The position numbers and the translations under genes are program-made. The notes under the pieces were generated by a model that saw only the letters and a list, made by a program, of their open reading frames with translations, was not told the origin of the DNA and did no database searches. This document shows, in pieces, positions 55,375 to 64,000 of a stretch of DNA of 64,000 nucleotides. Numbering within the stretch: position 1 is the first letter of the stretch; each line of letters opens with the position of its first letter. This stretch comes from Ketobacter sp. MCCC 1A13808. GTDB lineage: Bacteria; Pseudomonadota; Gammaproteobacteria; Pseudomonadales; Ketobacteraceae. Where the stretch lies: the NCBI RefSeq assembly GCF_009746715.1, contig NZ_VRKW01000002.1, positions 606,637-670,636 of the forward strand, written 5' to 3'.

Positions 55375-55595
55375 TGAAGAGCCGGAGCGCAAGCGTGACT
55401 AAAAAATCCACAGAACAAAAAGATGATAAAGAGCAGTCAAAGCGCTTCATTGAGAAAGCGCTTGAGCTTGGCGTGAACGAGTCTGGCAAAAGCTTTGAAT
55501 CCGCATTGGATTTGATCAATAAAAACACTGGGAACGGAGCCTCCAACGGTGAGAGCACATCATCCACTAACGGACGGAATCTACGCGAAGATTGA
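55374..55595 (+). CDS. Small charged passenger protein
   Basis: 73 residues from an ATG that overlaps the transposase stop (TAATG), or 66 from a GTG at 55395 with GGAG 8 bases upstream, which I prefer. Very charged and Ser/Lys/Glu rich (TEQKDDKEQSKRFIEKALELG, then a disordered ASNGESTSSTNGRN tail). No family recognised. It overlaps the next gene by 47 bases and shares its transcript; a small acidic/basic partner for the larger passenger protein is conceivable. Confidence 0.55.
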   Translation: MKSRSASVTKKSTEQKDDKEQSKRFIEKALELGVNESGKSFESALDLINKNTGNGASNGESTSSTNGRNLRED

Positions 55596-56361
55596 GCGGG
55601 CCGAAGAAAGTATTACGAACCTCAACGCCGAGATTAACCAGTTCCTGACAGGCGATCCTCGCCCTTATCATGTTATTGGAGGCGTGAATCTCGACTGCAC
55701 CCAATATGTCTTCAAGGGATATGCCAGACATTGCCCTGATCGCTTTGCCGTCATAGCCGGGGAAATCATCCATCACCTTAGATCCTGCTTTGATCACCTT
55801 ATCGTTGCGCTTGTCATCTCTGAGCAGGGGCCAGTTTCTGACGAAGCGATGCGGAGGCTTGAATTCCCCATTTGTAGCGACAGAAATAAATTCATAGATG
55901 CCTGTTGCAGGGGAAAAATAAAGGGCGTCTCCGAAGTTGTCACCTCTCTCATAGAGAGAGCACAGCCCTATCACCATCCCTCTCCGAATAACTACTCGCT
56001 CGACATCATTAGAAAGCTCGACATTAGAGACAAACACAGGCTTCTCATCGTTGTTGGCCAGAGCGCAATAATGGGTCAAGAAGTGAGGATCGGGGCAACG
56101 AATGACGAGCCTGGACCTCCTATCGTAATCACAGACATCGACTGGATGATGAAATCGCTGATATTTAAAGAACCCACGGATCACTTCTCCATCCGGGTCC
56201 AAAACCCCGAGCCTAATTTGCACGTATACGCAGATTTCACCAGCCAAATAGCGATGGAGGAGCCAAGCTCTGGAGAGGTCATGCCAATCATACCAACGCT
56301 CACCAAAATGACGCGGTTTACGAGAAAAATAATCGGAGACTTCTGCTCCGAACTTATCTGA
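55549..56361 (+). CDS. Passenger protein with HEPN-like Rx4H motif
   Basis: 270 residues from GTG 55549, with GGAG about 10 bases upstream. No assigned family known to me, but AVIAGEIIHHLRSCFDHLIVAL matches a widespread hypothetical family with HNLRSALDHL, and contains R78-x4-H83, the spacing of the RNase motif of HEPN proteins. The N-terminal 60 residues are helical; the rest has strands (PPIVITDIDWMMKS, HFSIRVQNPEPNLHVYADF). It could be a HEPN-type ribonuclease, hence a toxin or defence gene carried by the element. This is motif-level inference. It lies inside the terminal repeats, downstream of the small charged protein. Confidence 0.6.
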   Translation: MRAHHPLTDGIYAKIERAEESITNLNAEINQFLTGDPRPYHVIGGVNLDCTQYVFKGYARHCPDRFAVIAGEIIHHLRSCFDHLIVALVISEQGPVSDEAMRRLEFPICSDRNKFIDACCRGKIKGVSEVVTSLIERAQPYHHPSPNNYSLDIIRKLDIRDKHRLLIVVGQSAIMGQEVRIGATNDEPGPPIVITDIDWMMKSLIFKEPTDHFSIRVQNPEPNLHVYADFTSQIAMEEPSSGEVMPIIPTLTKMTRFTRKIIGDFCSELI

Positions 56362-56442
56362 ATCATTCATACCTCACCTCCTTCCTTTCTGAGGCGAGCG
56401 GAGTATACTGTATGCCCATCCAGTATTCGAGCATTGCGTATT

Positions 56443-56466
56443 GGGTACGCAATGTATAATAACTGG
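56443..56466. repeat. Right terminal inverted repeat
   Basis: On the minus strand starts CCAGTTATTAT and ends GCGTACCC. A TATAAT inside it (56455-56460) points outward toward the integrase-like gene. Confidence 0.85.
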
Positions 56467-56474
56467 AAATATAT
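56467..56474. repeat. Right target-site duplication
   Basis: AAATATAT directly outside the right terminal repeat; see partner at 54381-54388. Confidence 0.65.
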
Positions 56475-56504
56475 ACAGCATTATGCAGGCACGGAGCACC
56501 ACGG

Positions 56505-57224
56505 ATGGTTTCTTATACCAATAATACGCATCTAAGTAAGCAACAGGTACGCGAGCTGTTGCAGCAATTGTCAGGGCCTTATTGGCTAATGGGCGCTTTA
56601 CTCTATAGCGGAGGCTTACATCCGGCTGAATGTGTAAAGCTGCGGGTTCAGGATTTGGATCTTAGTCATAGCCACCTGCAAATTCGCAGACACCTGCCGG
56701 TGATGCTGGCTCCCCAATTAATTCCTCACCTAAAGTTGCATTTGTTACGAACCCGGACCCAACACTTGAAAGCATTGGCTCAAGGTGATGGCTGGGTGCC
56801 CACCTCGACTGCTCCTTATATTAGCCGGAACTGGTTATTGCAGTTTGTCTTTTCCGCTCCCGGTACTCGCGTTAATCACAATCAACTCAGGGTTAAACAG
56901 CCTTTTCCAGAAACACGCTTATTAAACTCGGTGCATACGGCTGCTCAGAGTTTGCAGTCGCAGCCGTCGATTTCTGCCTACGATCTGCGCCGGGCGCTGG
57001 CTCACCATTTATTGGAAAGCGGTTGCTCGGTGCAATTAATGCAGCAACAATTGAGATTAGTCCGCCAACAAAATGAAATCGATCATGGTGGGGACAACAG
57101 CCATAGGGACCAGGCGGCAATGCAGCTTCTATTCAGAGAAATTTTCTCGCCAAGAGTGCTGGGTCAAAAGCATCACCCGGATTTTGTTTCGGAGCCTGCT
57201 GCTGTTTATCGTATTGCCAGCTGA
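56505..57224 (+). CDS. Degenerate tyrosine recombinase core, integron-integrase-like
   Basis: 239 residues; GGAG 8-9 bases before the ATG. The sequence tracks the catalytic domain of IntI: LSGPYWLMGALLYSGGLHPAECVKLRVQDLDL, HLKLHLLRTRTQHLKALAQGDGWVP, and YDLRRALAHHLLESG. Catalytic residues are lost: the first Arg (GLR) is His39, the His of HxLR is Tyr159 (Arg162 remains), and the LLGH block and the nucleophile Tyr have no counterpart. The N-terminal SAM-like domain is absent. It should not recombine DNA. It starts 39 bp after the IS right end, whose TATAAT may drive it. The last 19 bases overlap the convergent hydrolase gene. Confidence 0.8.
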   Translation: MVSYTNNTHLSKQQVRELLQQLSGPYWLMGALLYSGGLHPAECVKLRVQDLDLSHSHLQIRRHLPVMLAPQLIPHLKLHLLRTRTQHLKALAQGDGWVPTSTAPYISRNWLLQFVFSAPGTRVNHNQLRVKQPFPETRLLNSVHTAAQSLQSQPSISAYDLRRALAHHLLESGCSVQLMQQQLRLVRQQNEIDHGGDNSHRDQAAMQLLFREIFSPRVLGQKHHPDFVSEPAAVYRIAS

Positions 57225-58189
57225 TGCGCTGCAGGAACGCGGTTAAAATAGCTGATGGTGCGTGCAAACACATCACGGCGATACAACTCCAGCTCATTCA
57301 CCACGTGGTGGCGAACCTTAGCCATGTATTGCACCTGAGTTCCGATAAACAGCTTTTCCAACACCGGCACGTTGTATTCCCAATCCACCGTCTGATCGCA
57401 TTTACCCTGGATAATCAGCAGAGGAAACCGAACCGGAGCATGACGTCCCAGATAGGGAATCCATTTTTTTAACGCCCCCACCCAATGGGCAGACAAGTAA
57501 CGGGGCTGCAGCGGATCCTGATTGCGGACGAATTCCAGAAAAGCCTCGTCGTTGGAACTCTCACCAAATTTACGTTTTACAAACCGGCTGAACGGACTAA
57601 CGAGGGTATGCAGTTTGCTGTTCCAGAACCAGTTTACCGGCCTTATCAGGGGAGCGTAAAAAACCGCTTTCTCGAACGGGATGCGTTCTTCCTGCCCTTC
57701 GAACTGAACCAAATATTCCGCTACGATGGCGCAGCCAGTGCTTTGTGCCACCACTTGCCAGGGAGACGGTAGCTGTTGATTACCACATAACTGTAATACT
57801 TTTTTGAATACCGGTTGATACTGCCGGAATGAGGATATTGCCGCACGGGAGCCGGATGATAAACCGTGCCCGGGCAGATCAAATGCCACCACCGCGCACT
57901 GGTTCTTGAGCAATGCCTTGATCAGATGGTTGTATATTCCCACGTGATCATAATATCCATGCACCACGAACACCGTCGCTTTGGCGCGCATCGGGATAAA
58001 GGTGTGCAACACAATATCGAAACCCGCCACATGAGTTTTACCCATGTAAGCAGACACACCGGTATATTGATTTTCAAAATCTATTTTGTAGAAACGCCGA
58101 TATTCCTGTAATGCAGGATGAAACGGCCGCTCGTCTTGCAAAGAGAAGTCCGGCAGCTTTTGGCGTAATTCAACGGGTATTAACTTCAA
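57206..58189 (-). CDS. Alpha/beta hydrolase, lysophospholipase-like
   Basis: 327 residues. Oxyanion and substrate loop FVVHGYYDHVGIYNHLIKALL, FDLPGHGLSSGSR, nucleophile elbow VVAQSTGCAI with S150 (AQSTG in place of the usual GHSMG), Asp region LLIIQGKCDQTVDWEY, and His in VRHHVVNE. This is the monoacylglycerol lipase/lysophospholipase L2 pattern, likely acting on a lipid ester in the cytoplasm. No signal peptide. Substrate cannot be assigned. Confidence 0.85.
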   Translation of the reverse strand: MKLIPVELRQKLPDFSLQDERPFHPALQEYRRFYKIDFENQYTGVSAYMGKTHVAGFDIVLHTFIPMRAKATVFVVHGYYDHVGIYNHLIKALLKNQCAVVAFDLPGHGLSSGSRAAISSFRQYQPVFKKVLQLCGNQQLPSPWQVVAQSTGCAIVAEYLVQFEGQEERIPFEKAVFYAPLIRPVNWFWNSKLHTLVSPFSRFVKRKFGESSNDEAFLEFVRNQDPLQPRYLSAHWVGALKKWIPYLGRHAPVRFPLLIIQGKCDQTVDWEYNVPVLEKLFIGTQVQYMAKVRHHVVNELELYRRDVFARTISYFNRVPAAHQLAIR

Positions 58190-58249
58190 GGCAATAACAG
58201 GGCAGATGGGTGATGTTTACAGTCTAGTGTCATTTGTACGACAGGGCCA

Positions 58250-58274
58250 GAGCCTCATAGCCACTATGAGACTC
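58250..58274 (-). terminator. Hairpin downstream of fba
   Basis: GAG-C-CTCATAG pairs with CTATGAG-A-CTC over a 3-base loop (10 pairs, one mismatch) about 25 bp after the fba stop. No clear U run. Probably the end of the tkt-gap-pgk-fba transcript. Confidence 0.45.
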
Positions 58275-58298
58275 CGGGCCAGTTAAATCAGGCAGCGA

Positions 58299-59363
58299 TT
58301 ATTTCACTTCCTGATCCAGTTCACCTTTATCGTATTTGGTGAACATGACTTCCAGGGACATCGGCTTGATTTTGCTGGCATTTCCCGCTGTACCAAAGGC
58401 TTCATAACGGTCAATACAGATATCACGCATCGCACCGACGGTTTCTTTCAGATATTTACGGGGATCAAATTCCGCCGGATTAGCCGCCATAAAGCGACGA
58501 ATCGCACCGGTTGACGCCAGACGCAGATCGGTGTCGATATTCACTTTGCGTACACCAAACTTAATGGCTTCTACAATCTCTTCCACCGGCACACCGTATG
58601 TTTCACCAATGTCGCCGCCGAATTCATTGATCACCTTGAGCCATTCCTGAGGCACTGAAGAAGATCCGTGCATAACCAGATGACAGTTTGGAATGCGCTT
58701 GTGAATTTCTTTGATCTGACCGATTGCCAGAATATCGCCTGTAGGCGGACGGGTAAATTTGTACGCGCCATGAGATGTGCCGATGGCTATCGCCAGGGCA
58801 TCCACACCCGTGTCTTTAACGAATTGTGCGGCTTCTTCCGGATCGGTCAGTAGCTGAGAATGATCCAGCACACCCTCTGCACCAACGCCGTCTTCTTCAC
58901 CGGCCATACCGGTTTCCAGAGAACCCAGACAACCGATTTCACCTTCAACGGAAACCCCGCAAGCGTGGGCCATTTTCACGACTTCGCGGGTAACACCGGC
59001 GTTGTAGTCATAATCCATCGGGGTTTTACCATCCGTGCCCAGCGAGCCGTCCATCATGACTGAACTGAAACCCAGTTGAATGGAACGCTGGCAAATTGCC
59101 GGACTGGTGCCGTGATCCTGGTGCATGACGACCGGGATATGAGGGAATTCTTCCACCGCCGCCAGAATCAGGTGACGCAGGAACGGCGCACCTGCGTATT
59201 TACGGGCGCCTGCAGAGGCTTGCACAATCACCGGACTGTCGGTTTTGTCGGCCGCTTCCATGATCGCGCGCATTTGCTCCAGGTTGTTTACGTTGAATGC
59301 GGGAACGCCGTATCCAAATTCTGCAGCGTGGTCCAATAATTGTCGCATGCTGATGAGTGCCAT
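58299..59363 (-). CDS. fba: Class II fructose-bisphosphate aldolase, Calvin-cycle subtype
   Basis: 354 residues. Starts [30 protein letters not shown]. Zn ligands include H84 in HQDHG; other motifs are [30 protein letters not shown] and [13 protein letters not shown]. It splits fructose-1,6-bisphosphate to GAP and DHAP. The subtype with this N-terminus is the one found in Pseudomonas and in Calvin-cycle operons, and it serves glycolysis/gluconeogenesis here. Last of four genes, 45 bp after pgk. Confidence 0.96.
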   Translation of the reverse strand: MALISMRQLLDHAAEFGYGVPAFNVNNLEQMRAIMEAADKTDSPVIVQASAGARKYAGAPFLRHLILAAVEEFPHIPVVMHQDHGTSPAICQRSIQLGFSSVMMDGSLGTDGKTPMDYDYNAGVTREVVKMAHACGVSVEGEIGCLGSLETGMAGEEDGVGAEGVLDHSQLLTDPEEAAQFVKDTGVDALAIAIGTSHGAYKFTRPPTGDILAIGQIKEIHKRIPNCHLVMHGSSSVPQEWLKVINEFGGDIGETYGVPVEEIVEAIKFGVRKVNIDTDLRLASTGAIRRFMAANPAEFDPRKYLKETVGAMRDICIDRYEAFGTAGNASKIKPMSLEVMFTKYDKGELDQEVK

Positions 59364-59408
59364 AATACTGTGCCTCGTCTTGTTCGATGTAAGGGTTCGT
59401 GAGTGTGT

Positions 59409-60605
59409 TTACTTCGCGCGCTCTTGTAACATTGCCACGGCGGGGAGCGTCTTGCCTTCCACGTACTCCAGGAAAGCACCACCGCCGGTGGAGATATAGG
59501 ATACTTTATCGGCTACGTTGTATTTGTCTACTGCTGCCAGAGTATCACCACCACCCGCAATGGAAAATGCCTGACTGTCAGCAATGGCGTGAGCTAATAC
59601 TTTGGTGCCGTCCCCGAACTGATCCACTTCGAACACGCCTACCGGTCCATTCCAGAGCACGGTTTTGGCCGCTAAGATCTTGTCTGCAAAGAGTTTTGCA
59701 GTATCCGGGCCAACGTCCAGGATCATGTCATTATCGCCCACATCCGCCACCGGTTTGACTACCGCTTTGGCATTACTGACAAACTCCATAAAATCGTCGA
59801 TCGGTCCGGTGATTTCCGCTACCACTACATCCGTCGGCAAGGGCACTTCCACCTTCGCGGCAATGGCCTTGGCTGTGTCGATTAAATCCTTTTCACACAA
59901 GGACTTACCTACATTGAAGCCGGCCGCTGCCAAAAAGGTGTTGGCGATACCGCCGCCGACAATCAGCTGGTCGCATTTGTCAGACAGGCAATTCAATACA
60001 TCCAGTTTCGTCGACACTTTGGAGCCTGCAACGATCGCCAACATGGGCTTTTCGGGCTTCGCAAGCGCTTTTTCCAGGGCGTCCAATTCGTCGGCCAACA
60101 GGATGCCTGCACAAGCAACAGTGGCAAATTTACCGACACCGTGAGTAGATGCCTGCGCCCGGTGAGCGGTTCCGAATGCATCCATAACAAAGACATCACA
60201 GAGAGCAGCGTAGGATTTAGCCAGGGCTTCACCGTCTTTCTTTTCACCGGCATTGAAACGTACGTTTTCCAGCAACACCAACTTGCCTGCGTCGACTTTT
60301 ACGCCATTTTCAAAGTCAGCCACCACCGGCACATCGAAACCCAATAGTTCGCCAAGACGCTTCGCCACCGGTGCCATCGTGTAAGCAGCGTTTTCTTCTG
60401 CGCTGCCACCCTCTACCGGACGGCCGAGATGGGACATCAGGATCACGGATGCGCCCTGCTTCAATGCCAACTCTACCGAAGGCAATGACGCTCGAATGCG
60501 CACATCACTGGTCACTTCACCCTTTTTAACGGGTACGTTGAGATCAGCGCGGATCAATACGCGCTTGCCGGACAAATCCAGGTCGGTCATTTTGATTACA
60601 GACAT
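59409..60605 (-). CDS. pgk: Phosphoglycerate kinase
   Basis: 398 residues; GAGGAAG before the ATG at 60605. Substrate arginines in [14 protein letters not shown] and [12 protein letters not shown], nucleotide-binding [24 protein letters not shown] in the centre, and the C-terminal [16 protein letters not shown]. It exchanges phosphate between 1,3-bisphosphoglycerate and ADP. 62 bp after gap. Confidence 0.97.
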   Translation of the reverse strand: MSVIKMTDLDLSGKRVLIRADLNVPVKKGEVTSDVRIRASLPSVELALKQGASVILMSHLGRPVEGGSAEENAAYTMAPVAKRLGELLGFDVPVVADFENGVKVDAGKLVLLENVRFNAGEKKDGEALAKSYAALCDVFVMDAFGTAHRAQASTHGVGKFATVACAGILLADELDALEKALAKPEKPMLAIVAGSKVSTKLDVLNCLSDKCDQLIVGGGIANTFLAAAGFNVGKSLCEKDLIDTAKAIAAKVEVPLPTDVVVAEITGPIDDFMEFVSNAKAVVKPVADVGDNDMILDVGPDTAKLFADKILAAKTVLWNGPVGVFEVDQFGDGTKVLAHAIADSQAFSIAGGGDTLAAVDKYNVADKVSYISTGGGAFLEYVEGKTLPAVAMLQERAK

Positions 60606-60667
60606 ACTCTTCCTCAGTCGTTCTGTTGCTTACATTTTGAATTCGTAATTTTGTCTCAATTGCAGAC

Positions 60668-61723
60668 TCACAACGCAGCAAAGCGTTCCACTAAGTCCAG
60701 CAGACGATAGGCAAAGCCGGTTTCGTTATCATACCAGGCCACTATTTTTACCATTTCGTTACTGATGATAGTTTGCGTTTCGTCATAAATTGCAGATTCT
60801 GTGCGGCCTAAAAAGTCCGCGCTCACCAGTGGCTCGTCGCAATACCCCACAATGCCTTTATACGACCCAATACTGGCCTGCCTCATTACCTGATGGATGG
60901 CGTCTGCCGAGGTGACTTTATGATCCAGCATTAGAGTAAGATCCACCGCCGCAACATTTTGTGTTGGTACCCGCATGGAGTAACCGTCAATTTTTCCAGC
61001 CAATTGCGGCAACACCTTTTGCACGGCTCCAATGCTGCTACTGGTGGTGGGAATCAGGTTTTGTGCGCCTGCTCTGCCCCGGCGCAAATCCCGATGCACA
61101 TGGTCCAGTAACACCTGATCACTGGTGTAGGAATGGATTTCCGTCATAAACACCTGTTTTACACCAAAGCTCGCATCCATAATCTGCAATAACGGAGCGA
61201 TGCAATGGGTGGTGCAGGACGCGCTGGAAACCACTTTGTGTTCAGCGTTCAACTGCTGATGGTTTACGCCGTAAACAAACGTGCAATCTACATCATCGAA
61301 AGCCACGGCACCGATAATGACGCGTTTGGCTCCGGCCTGCAAATGAAGCCCGGCATCAGCATAGGCACGAAAAATACCGGTGCATTCCAACACCAGATCC
61401 ACGTTCAACTCAGCCCATGGACACTGCGCCGGATCCTCGATCCGCAACAAGCGGACGCGGTCACCATTCACCTGCAGTGTATTATCATCCAGTAATGTGA
61501 CGGCCGTATTGAAGCGCCCGTGCGTGGTGTCGTAACGGGTCAGATGCAAGAGGGATTCCGCCGAGCCCAGATCATTAATCGCGACCAGCTGCACATCCCG
61601 GTTACTGCCATGCTCGCGGCCCTGATACAGCGCGCGCAGCATGTTGCGCCCTATCCGGCCATAACCATTAATAGCAACCCTGATGGGTGGGCGGAGTGAG
61701 GGATTAGCAGGCTCAAGGCTCAT
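60668..61723 (-). CDS. gap: Type I glyceraldehyde-3-phosphate (or erythrose-4-phosphate) dehydrogenase
   Basis: 351 residues. NAD motif VAINGYGRIGRNMLRALYQG, catalytic Cys in VVSSASCTTHCIAPLL, catalytic His in MTEIHSYTSDQ, LRRGRAGAQNLIPTT, and MRVPTQNVAAVDLTL. Two usually invariant residues are changed: CTTN is CTTH and DNEWG is DNETG. Position tkt-gap-pgk-fba matches Pseudomonas, where this gene is called epd, but GYCDEPLVSADFLG looks more like GAPDH than Epd, so the substrate (GAP or erythrose-4-P) is open. 12 bp after tkt. Confidence 0.88.
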   Translation of the reverse strand: MSLEPANPSLRPPIRVAINGYGRIGRNMLRALYQGREHGSNRDVQLVAINDLGSAESLLHLTRYDTTHGRFNTAVTLLDDNTLQVNGDRVRLLRIEDPAQCPWAELNVDLVLECTGIFRAYADAGLHLQAGAKRVIIGAVAFDDVDCTFVYGVNHQQLNAEHKVVSSASCTTHCIAPLLQIMDASFGVKQVFMTEIHSYTSDQVLLDHVHRDLRRGRAGAQNLIPTTSSSIGAVQKVLPQLAGKIDGYSMRVPTQNVAAVDLTLMLDHKVTSADAIHQVMRQASIGSYKGIVGYCDEPLVSADFLGRTESAIYDETQTIISNEMVKIVAWYDNETGFAYRLLDLVERFAAL

Positions 61724-61734
61724 GGAAAGGGCTC

Positions 61735-63732
61735 CTAAAGAACCCCTTCTACAGCAGCCACCACATTCTCTGCAGTGATACCGAAATGCTTGAACAAATC
61801 ACCTGCCGGCGCGGATTCACCAAAGGTCGTCATCCCCACGACAGCACCGTCAAGGCCAACCAGCTTGTACCAGAAATCCACCATGCCCGCTTCCACGGCG
61901 ACACGGGCACGCACAGCCGCAGGCAATACAGATTCGCGGTAAGCGGCGTCTTGCTTCAAAAACAGATCAACACTGGGCATGGATACAACAGAGACGTTTT
62001 TGCCTTTGCCTGCCAGTGTTTCAGCCGCGCTCATCGCCAGTTCCACTTCTGATCCGGTCGCTATAATCAGGGCATCCTGCTGACCATCGGCAAACGCTTT
62101 CAGCACGTAACCGCCTTTGGCGACATCAGACAATTGCTGATCGCTGCGGGTCATCGGTGCCAGCCCCTGACGGGAAAACACCAAAGCACTGGGGCCGTCT
62201 TTCCGTTCAATTGCCGCTTTCCAGGCCACCGCCGATTCCGCTGCATCGCAAGGACGCCATACCGACATATTCGGTGTGGTACGCAGGTTGGTCAGCTGTT
62301 CGATAGGCTGGTGGGTGGGGCCATCTTCGCCCAGACCGATCGAATCGTGGGTGTAGACCTGGATATTTTGCTTCTTCATCAACGCCGCCATACGCATCGC
62401 GTTACGGGCGTATTCCATAAAGATCAGGAAGGTTGCGCCATAAGTAATGAAGCCACCGTGCAGGGCGATACCGTTAATGGCTGCTGTCATGCCGAATTCA
62501 CGTACACCCCAGTAAATGTAGTTGCCGCTGGCGTCTTCGGCGCTGACACCTTTGGAGCCTTTCCAGATAGTCAGGTTGGAACCGGCCAGATCCGCTGAGC
62601 CACCCAACAATTCCGGTAAGATCGGACCAAAGGCATTAAGACAATTTTGAGACGCTTTACGGGATGCCACCTTCTCGCCCGCGGCCTGTACTTCTTTGAT
62701 ATAAGCGCTGGCTTGAGCTTCCCAGTCCGCAGGCAAGTCGCCTTTGGTGCGACGCTCGAATTCAGCGGCCAATTCAGGATATTCGTTACGGTAGTTGTCG
62801 AACAATCGCTGCCAGTCGCTTTCGGCTTTGGCGCCTTTTTCTTTAGCACTCCAGGCGTCATAGATATCCTGAGGTACGTGGAACGGGGCGTGGGTCCAGC
62901 CTAGTTGCTTGCGGGTCAATACGATTTCGTCGTCGCCCAGAGCGGCACCGTGGCATTCTTCTTTGCCTTGCTTGTTTGGTGATCCGAAGCCGATTATGGT
63001 TTTACAACAGATCAGGGTCGGCCGGTCAGGGTTGGCTTTTGCCATTTCCACAGCGGCGATCAGCTCTTCTGTGCTGTGCCCATCCACCTGAGGGATCACG
63101 TGCCAGCCATAGGATTCGAACCGCTTGGCGGTGTCATCGCTGAACCAGCCAACCACTTCGCCATCGATTGAAATGCCATTATCGTCATAGAAGGCAATCA
63201 ACTTGCCCAGGCCCAGGGTACCTGCCAGGGAGCAAACCTCATGGGAAATACCTTCCATCATGCAGCCATCGCCCATAAATACGTAGGTATTGTGGTCAAC
63301 TACGTTATACGCACCGCGGTTAAACTGCGCCGCCAGAACTTTTTCGGCGATAGCCATACCCACAGCATTGGCAATACCCTGACCCAAGGGGCCGGTAGTG
63401 GTTTCGACACCGGGGGTATATCCGTATTCCGGGTGGCCCGGGGTTTTTGAATCCAATTGGCGGAAGTTCTGCAATTCTTCGATGGGCAGGTCATAACCGG
63501 TAAGGTGGAGCAGCGAATAAATCAGCATAGAACCGTGGCCATTCGACATCACAAAGCGGTCGCGGTCGACCCACTCAGGATTGGCAGGGTTGTGCCGGAG
63601 ATAGTCACACCACAGCACCTGGGCAATGTCGGCCATTCCCATCGGGGCTCCGGGGTGTCCGGAATTGGCTTTTTGTACGGCGTCCATAGACAGGGCGCGA
63701 ATGGCATTTGCGAGTTCACTGCGGGTGGGCAT
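61735..63732 (-). CDS. tkt: Transketolase
   Basis: 665 residues, full length. [17 protein letters not shown] and [19 protein letters not shown] at the N-terminus; the TPP motif [18 protein letters not shown] with Asn in DDNGISIDG; pyrimidine domain [20 protein letters not shown] and [19 protein letters not shown]-terminal regulatory domain. It moves two-carbon units between sugar phosphates, joining the pentose pathway with glycolysis. First gene of tkt-gap-pgk-fba, with AGGAG before the ATG. Confidence 0.97.
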   Translation of the reverse strand: MPTRSELANAIRALSMDAVQKANSGHPGAPMGMADIAQVLWCDYLRHNPANPEWVDRDRFVMSNGHGSMLIYSLLHLTGYDLPIEELQNFRQLDSKTPGHPEYGYTPGVETTTGPLGQGIANAVGMAIAEKVLAAQFNRGAYNVVDHNTYVFMGDGCMMEGISHEVCSLAGTLGLGKLIAFYDDNGISIDGEVVGWFSDDTAKRFESYGWHVIPQVDGHSTEELIAAVEMAKANPDRPTLICCKTIIGFGSPNKQGKEECHGAALGDDEIVLTRKQLGWTHAPFHVPQDIYDAWSAKEKGAKAESDWQRLFDNYRNEYPELAAEFERRTKGDLPADWEAQASAYIKEVQAAGEKVASRKASQNCLNAFGPILPELLGGSADLAGSNLTIWKGSKGVSAEDASGNYIYWGVREFGMTAAINGIALHGGFITYGATFLIFMEYARNAMRMAALMKKQNIQVYTHDSIGLGEDGPTHQPIEQLTNLRTTPNMSVWRPCDAAESAVAWKAAIERKDGPSALVFSRQGLAPMTRSDQQLSDVAKGGYVLKAFADGQQDALIIATGSEVELAMSAAETLAGKGKNVSVVSMPSVDLFLKQDAAYRESVLPAAVRARVAVEAGMVDFWYKLVGLDGAVVGMTTFGESAPAGDLFKHFGITAENVVAAVEGVL

Positions 63733-63954
63733 CGGGCATGCTCCTAATCATCTTAGCGGGTGATACAGATTTGGGGGCGCTATTGTCGCTTAAGTGGTGG
63801 CGGGCTTCAAACCTTATTGGTGGTGGGGTTGGGTATTAGGGGCCGTGAGAGCAAAAGACACAAGCGAGGCATGGTCTTCCCCTGTGTGTCAACCTGCTCC
63901 TGCACCAGCTGATTTTGAGTTAACATCTAAATCAGGGTGAGTCAGGAGCCAGTT

Positions 63955-64000
63955 ATGCCAAAGCCGGAAAGTCCCAATTCGCAGGAAGTAATCCCGAACC
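63955..64000 (+). CDS. Start of a gene cut by the window edge
   Basis: ATG at 63955 with AGGAG 8 bases upstream opens a frame MPKPESPNSQEVIPN that runs off the right edge. Only 15 residues are visible. In Pseudomonas an ArsR-type regulator gene lies divergent from tkt, but nothing here confirms that. The 220 bp between it and tkt hold no other gene. Confidence 0.4.
   Translation, partial: MPKPESPNSQEVIPN

Larger units (their letters stand above)
54389..56466 (+). mobile_element. Complete IS1595-type element with passenger genes
   Basis: 2078 bp bounded by 24-bp terminal inverted repeats (54389-54412 and 56443-56466; 21 of 24 positions pair) and flanked by 8-bp direct repeats GAATATAT/AAATATAT that differ at one base. 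IS1595-family members make 8-bp duplications. It carries a DDE transposase with zinc ribbon (54457-55374) and two passenger genes on the same strand (55374-55595 and 55549-56361). The subterminal right end holds a further palindrome (CATTGCGTA/TACGCAATG around 56432-56454). It landed between an SDR gene and a degenerate integrase-like gene. Confidence 0.88.

Noticed and set aside
55567..56370. 267-residue open frame antisense to the second passenger gene
   Set aside because: Both strands are open here. The plus strand has a ribosome-binding site, the HEPN-like motif and the same direction as the transposase, so the minus frame is taken as a shadow.
56505..57224. Functional integron platform
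   Set aside because: The integrase core lacks catalytic residues, and no attI site or attC array is visible around it.
1..64000. CRISPR arrays, tRNA, rRNA and prophage genes
   Set aside because: No regular direct repeats with spacers, no tRNA-like cloverleaf and no phage structural genes were seen by eye.

Overview
The window is a stretch of gammaproteobacterial chromosome, roughly half GC by eye. Synteny supports this: ygfB-pepP-ubiH-ubiI facing zapA-6S RNA-fau, tkt-gap-pgk-fba, and serA divergent from a D-2-hydroxyglutarate dehydrogenase, all arrangements known from Pseudomonadales. The split glycine decarboxylase (gcvPA/gcvPB) and the number of lipid- and steroid-type oxidative enzymes suggest a free-living, probably marine or hydrocarbon-degrading member of that order (Alcanivorax/Ketobacter/Marinobacter-like). 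The genus is inference.

Layout. 1-4.9 kb: a truncated CorA-type channel, a DUF1569 lipoprotein, a SlyD-like isomerase, and an operon on the minus strand that pairs an arylsulfotransferase-like membrane protein with two small membrane proteins and a PAPS-type sulfotransferase. 5.1-7.5 kb: a TetR regulator with an unknown protein, divergent from a short-chain dehydrogenase across a perfect 10-6-10 inverted repeat. 7.6-17.4 kb: a LysM/BON protein, the glycine cleavage operon gcvT-H-PA-PB, a ferric ABC transporter without its ATPase, and a histidine kinase whose ATP-binding domain has lost key motifs. 17.5-26.8 kb: ubiquinone hydroxylases, pepP, zapA, 6S RNA, fau, a 41-residue membrane peptide, ilvA and rpiA.

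26.8-37.2 kb: a probable light-response locus (LitR/CarH-like MerR regulator, flavoprotein, DUF523/DUF1722 protein) with an array of TTGTAYAA boxes in the divergent promoter, then a MacAB-type efflux operon with its outer-membrane partner, a CopD-like protein and a YdjM-like protein. 37.4-46.5 kb: crotonase, FAH-family hydrolase, D-2-hydroxyglutarate dehydrogenase/serA, a TetR regulator, a type II cholesterol-oxidase homologue exported by Tat, and an S15/CocE lipoprotein hydrolase. 46.8-52.4 kb: a DUF2061 protein behind a Fur-box-like site, an ECF sigma/anti-sigma pair, and a DUF4331-TPR-HupE/UreJ cluster.

52.4-58.2 kb is accessory: a possible LpxC-like remnant, a HIT protein, an SDR, a complete IS1595-type element (54389-56466) with 24-bp terminal repeats, near-perfect 8-bp target duplications and two passenger genes (one with an Rx4H HEPN-like motif), and a degenerate stand-alone integron-integrase-like domain right next to the element. 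58.3-63.7 kb: fba, pgk, gap and tkt. The best candidates for undescribed biology are the passenger-carrying IS, the inactive integrase-like protein, the ECF/DUF4331/TPR/HupE cluster, the light-response operator array and the two-sulfotransferase operon.
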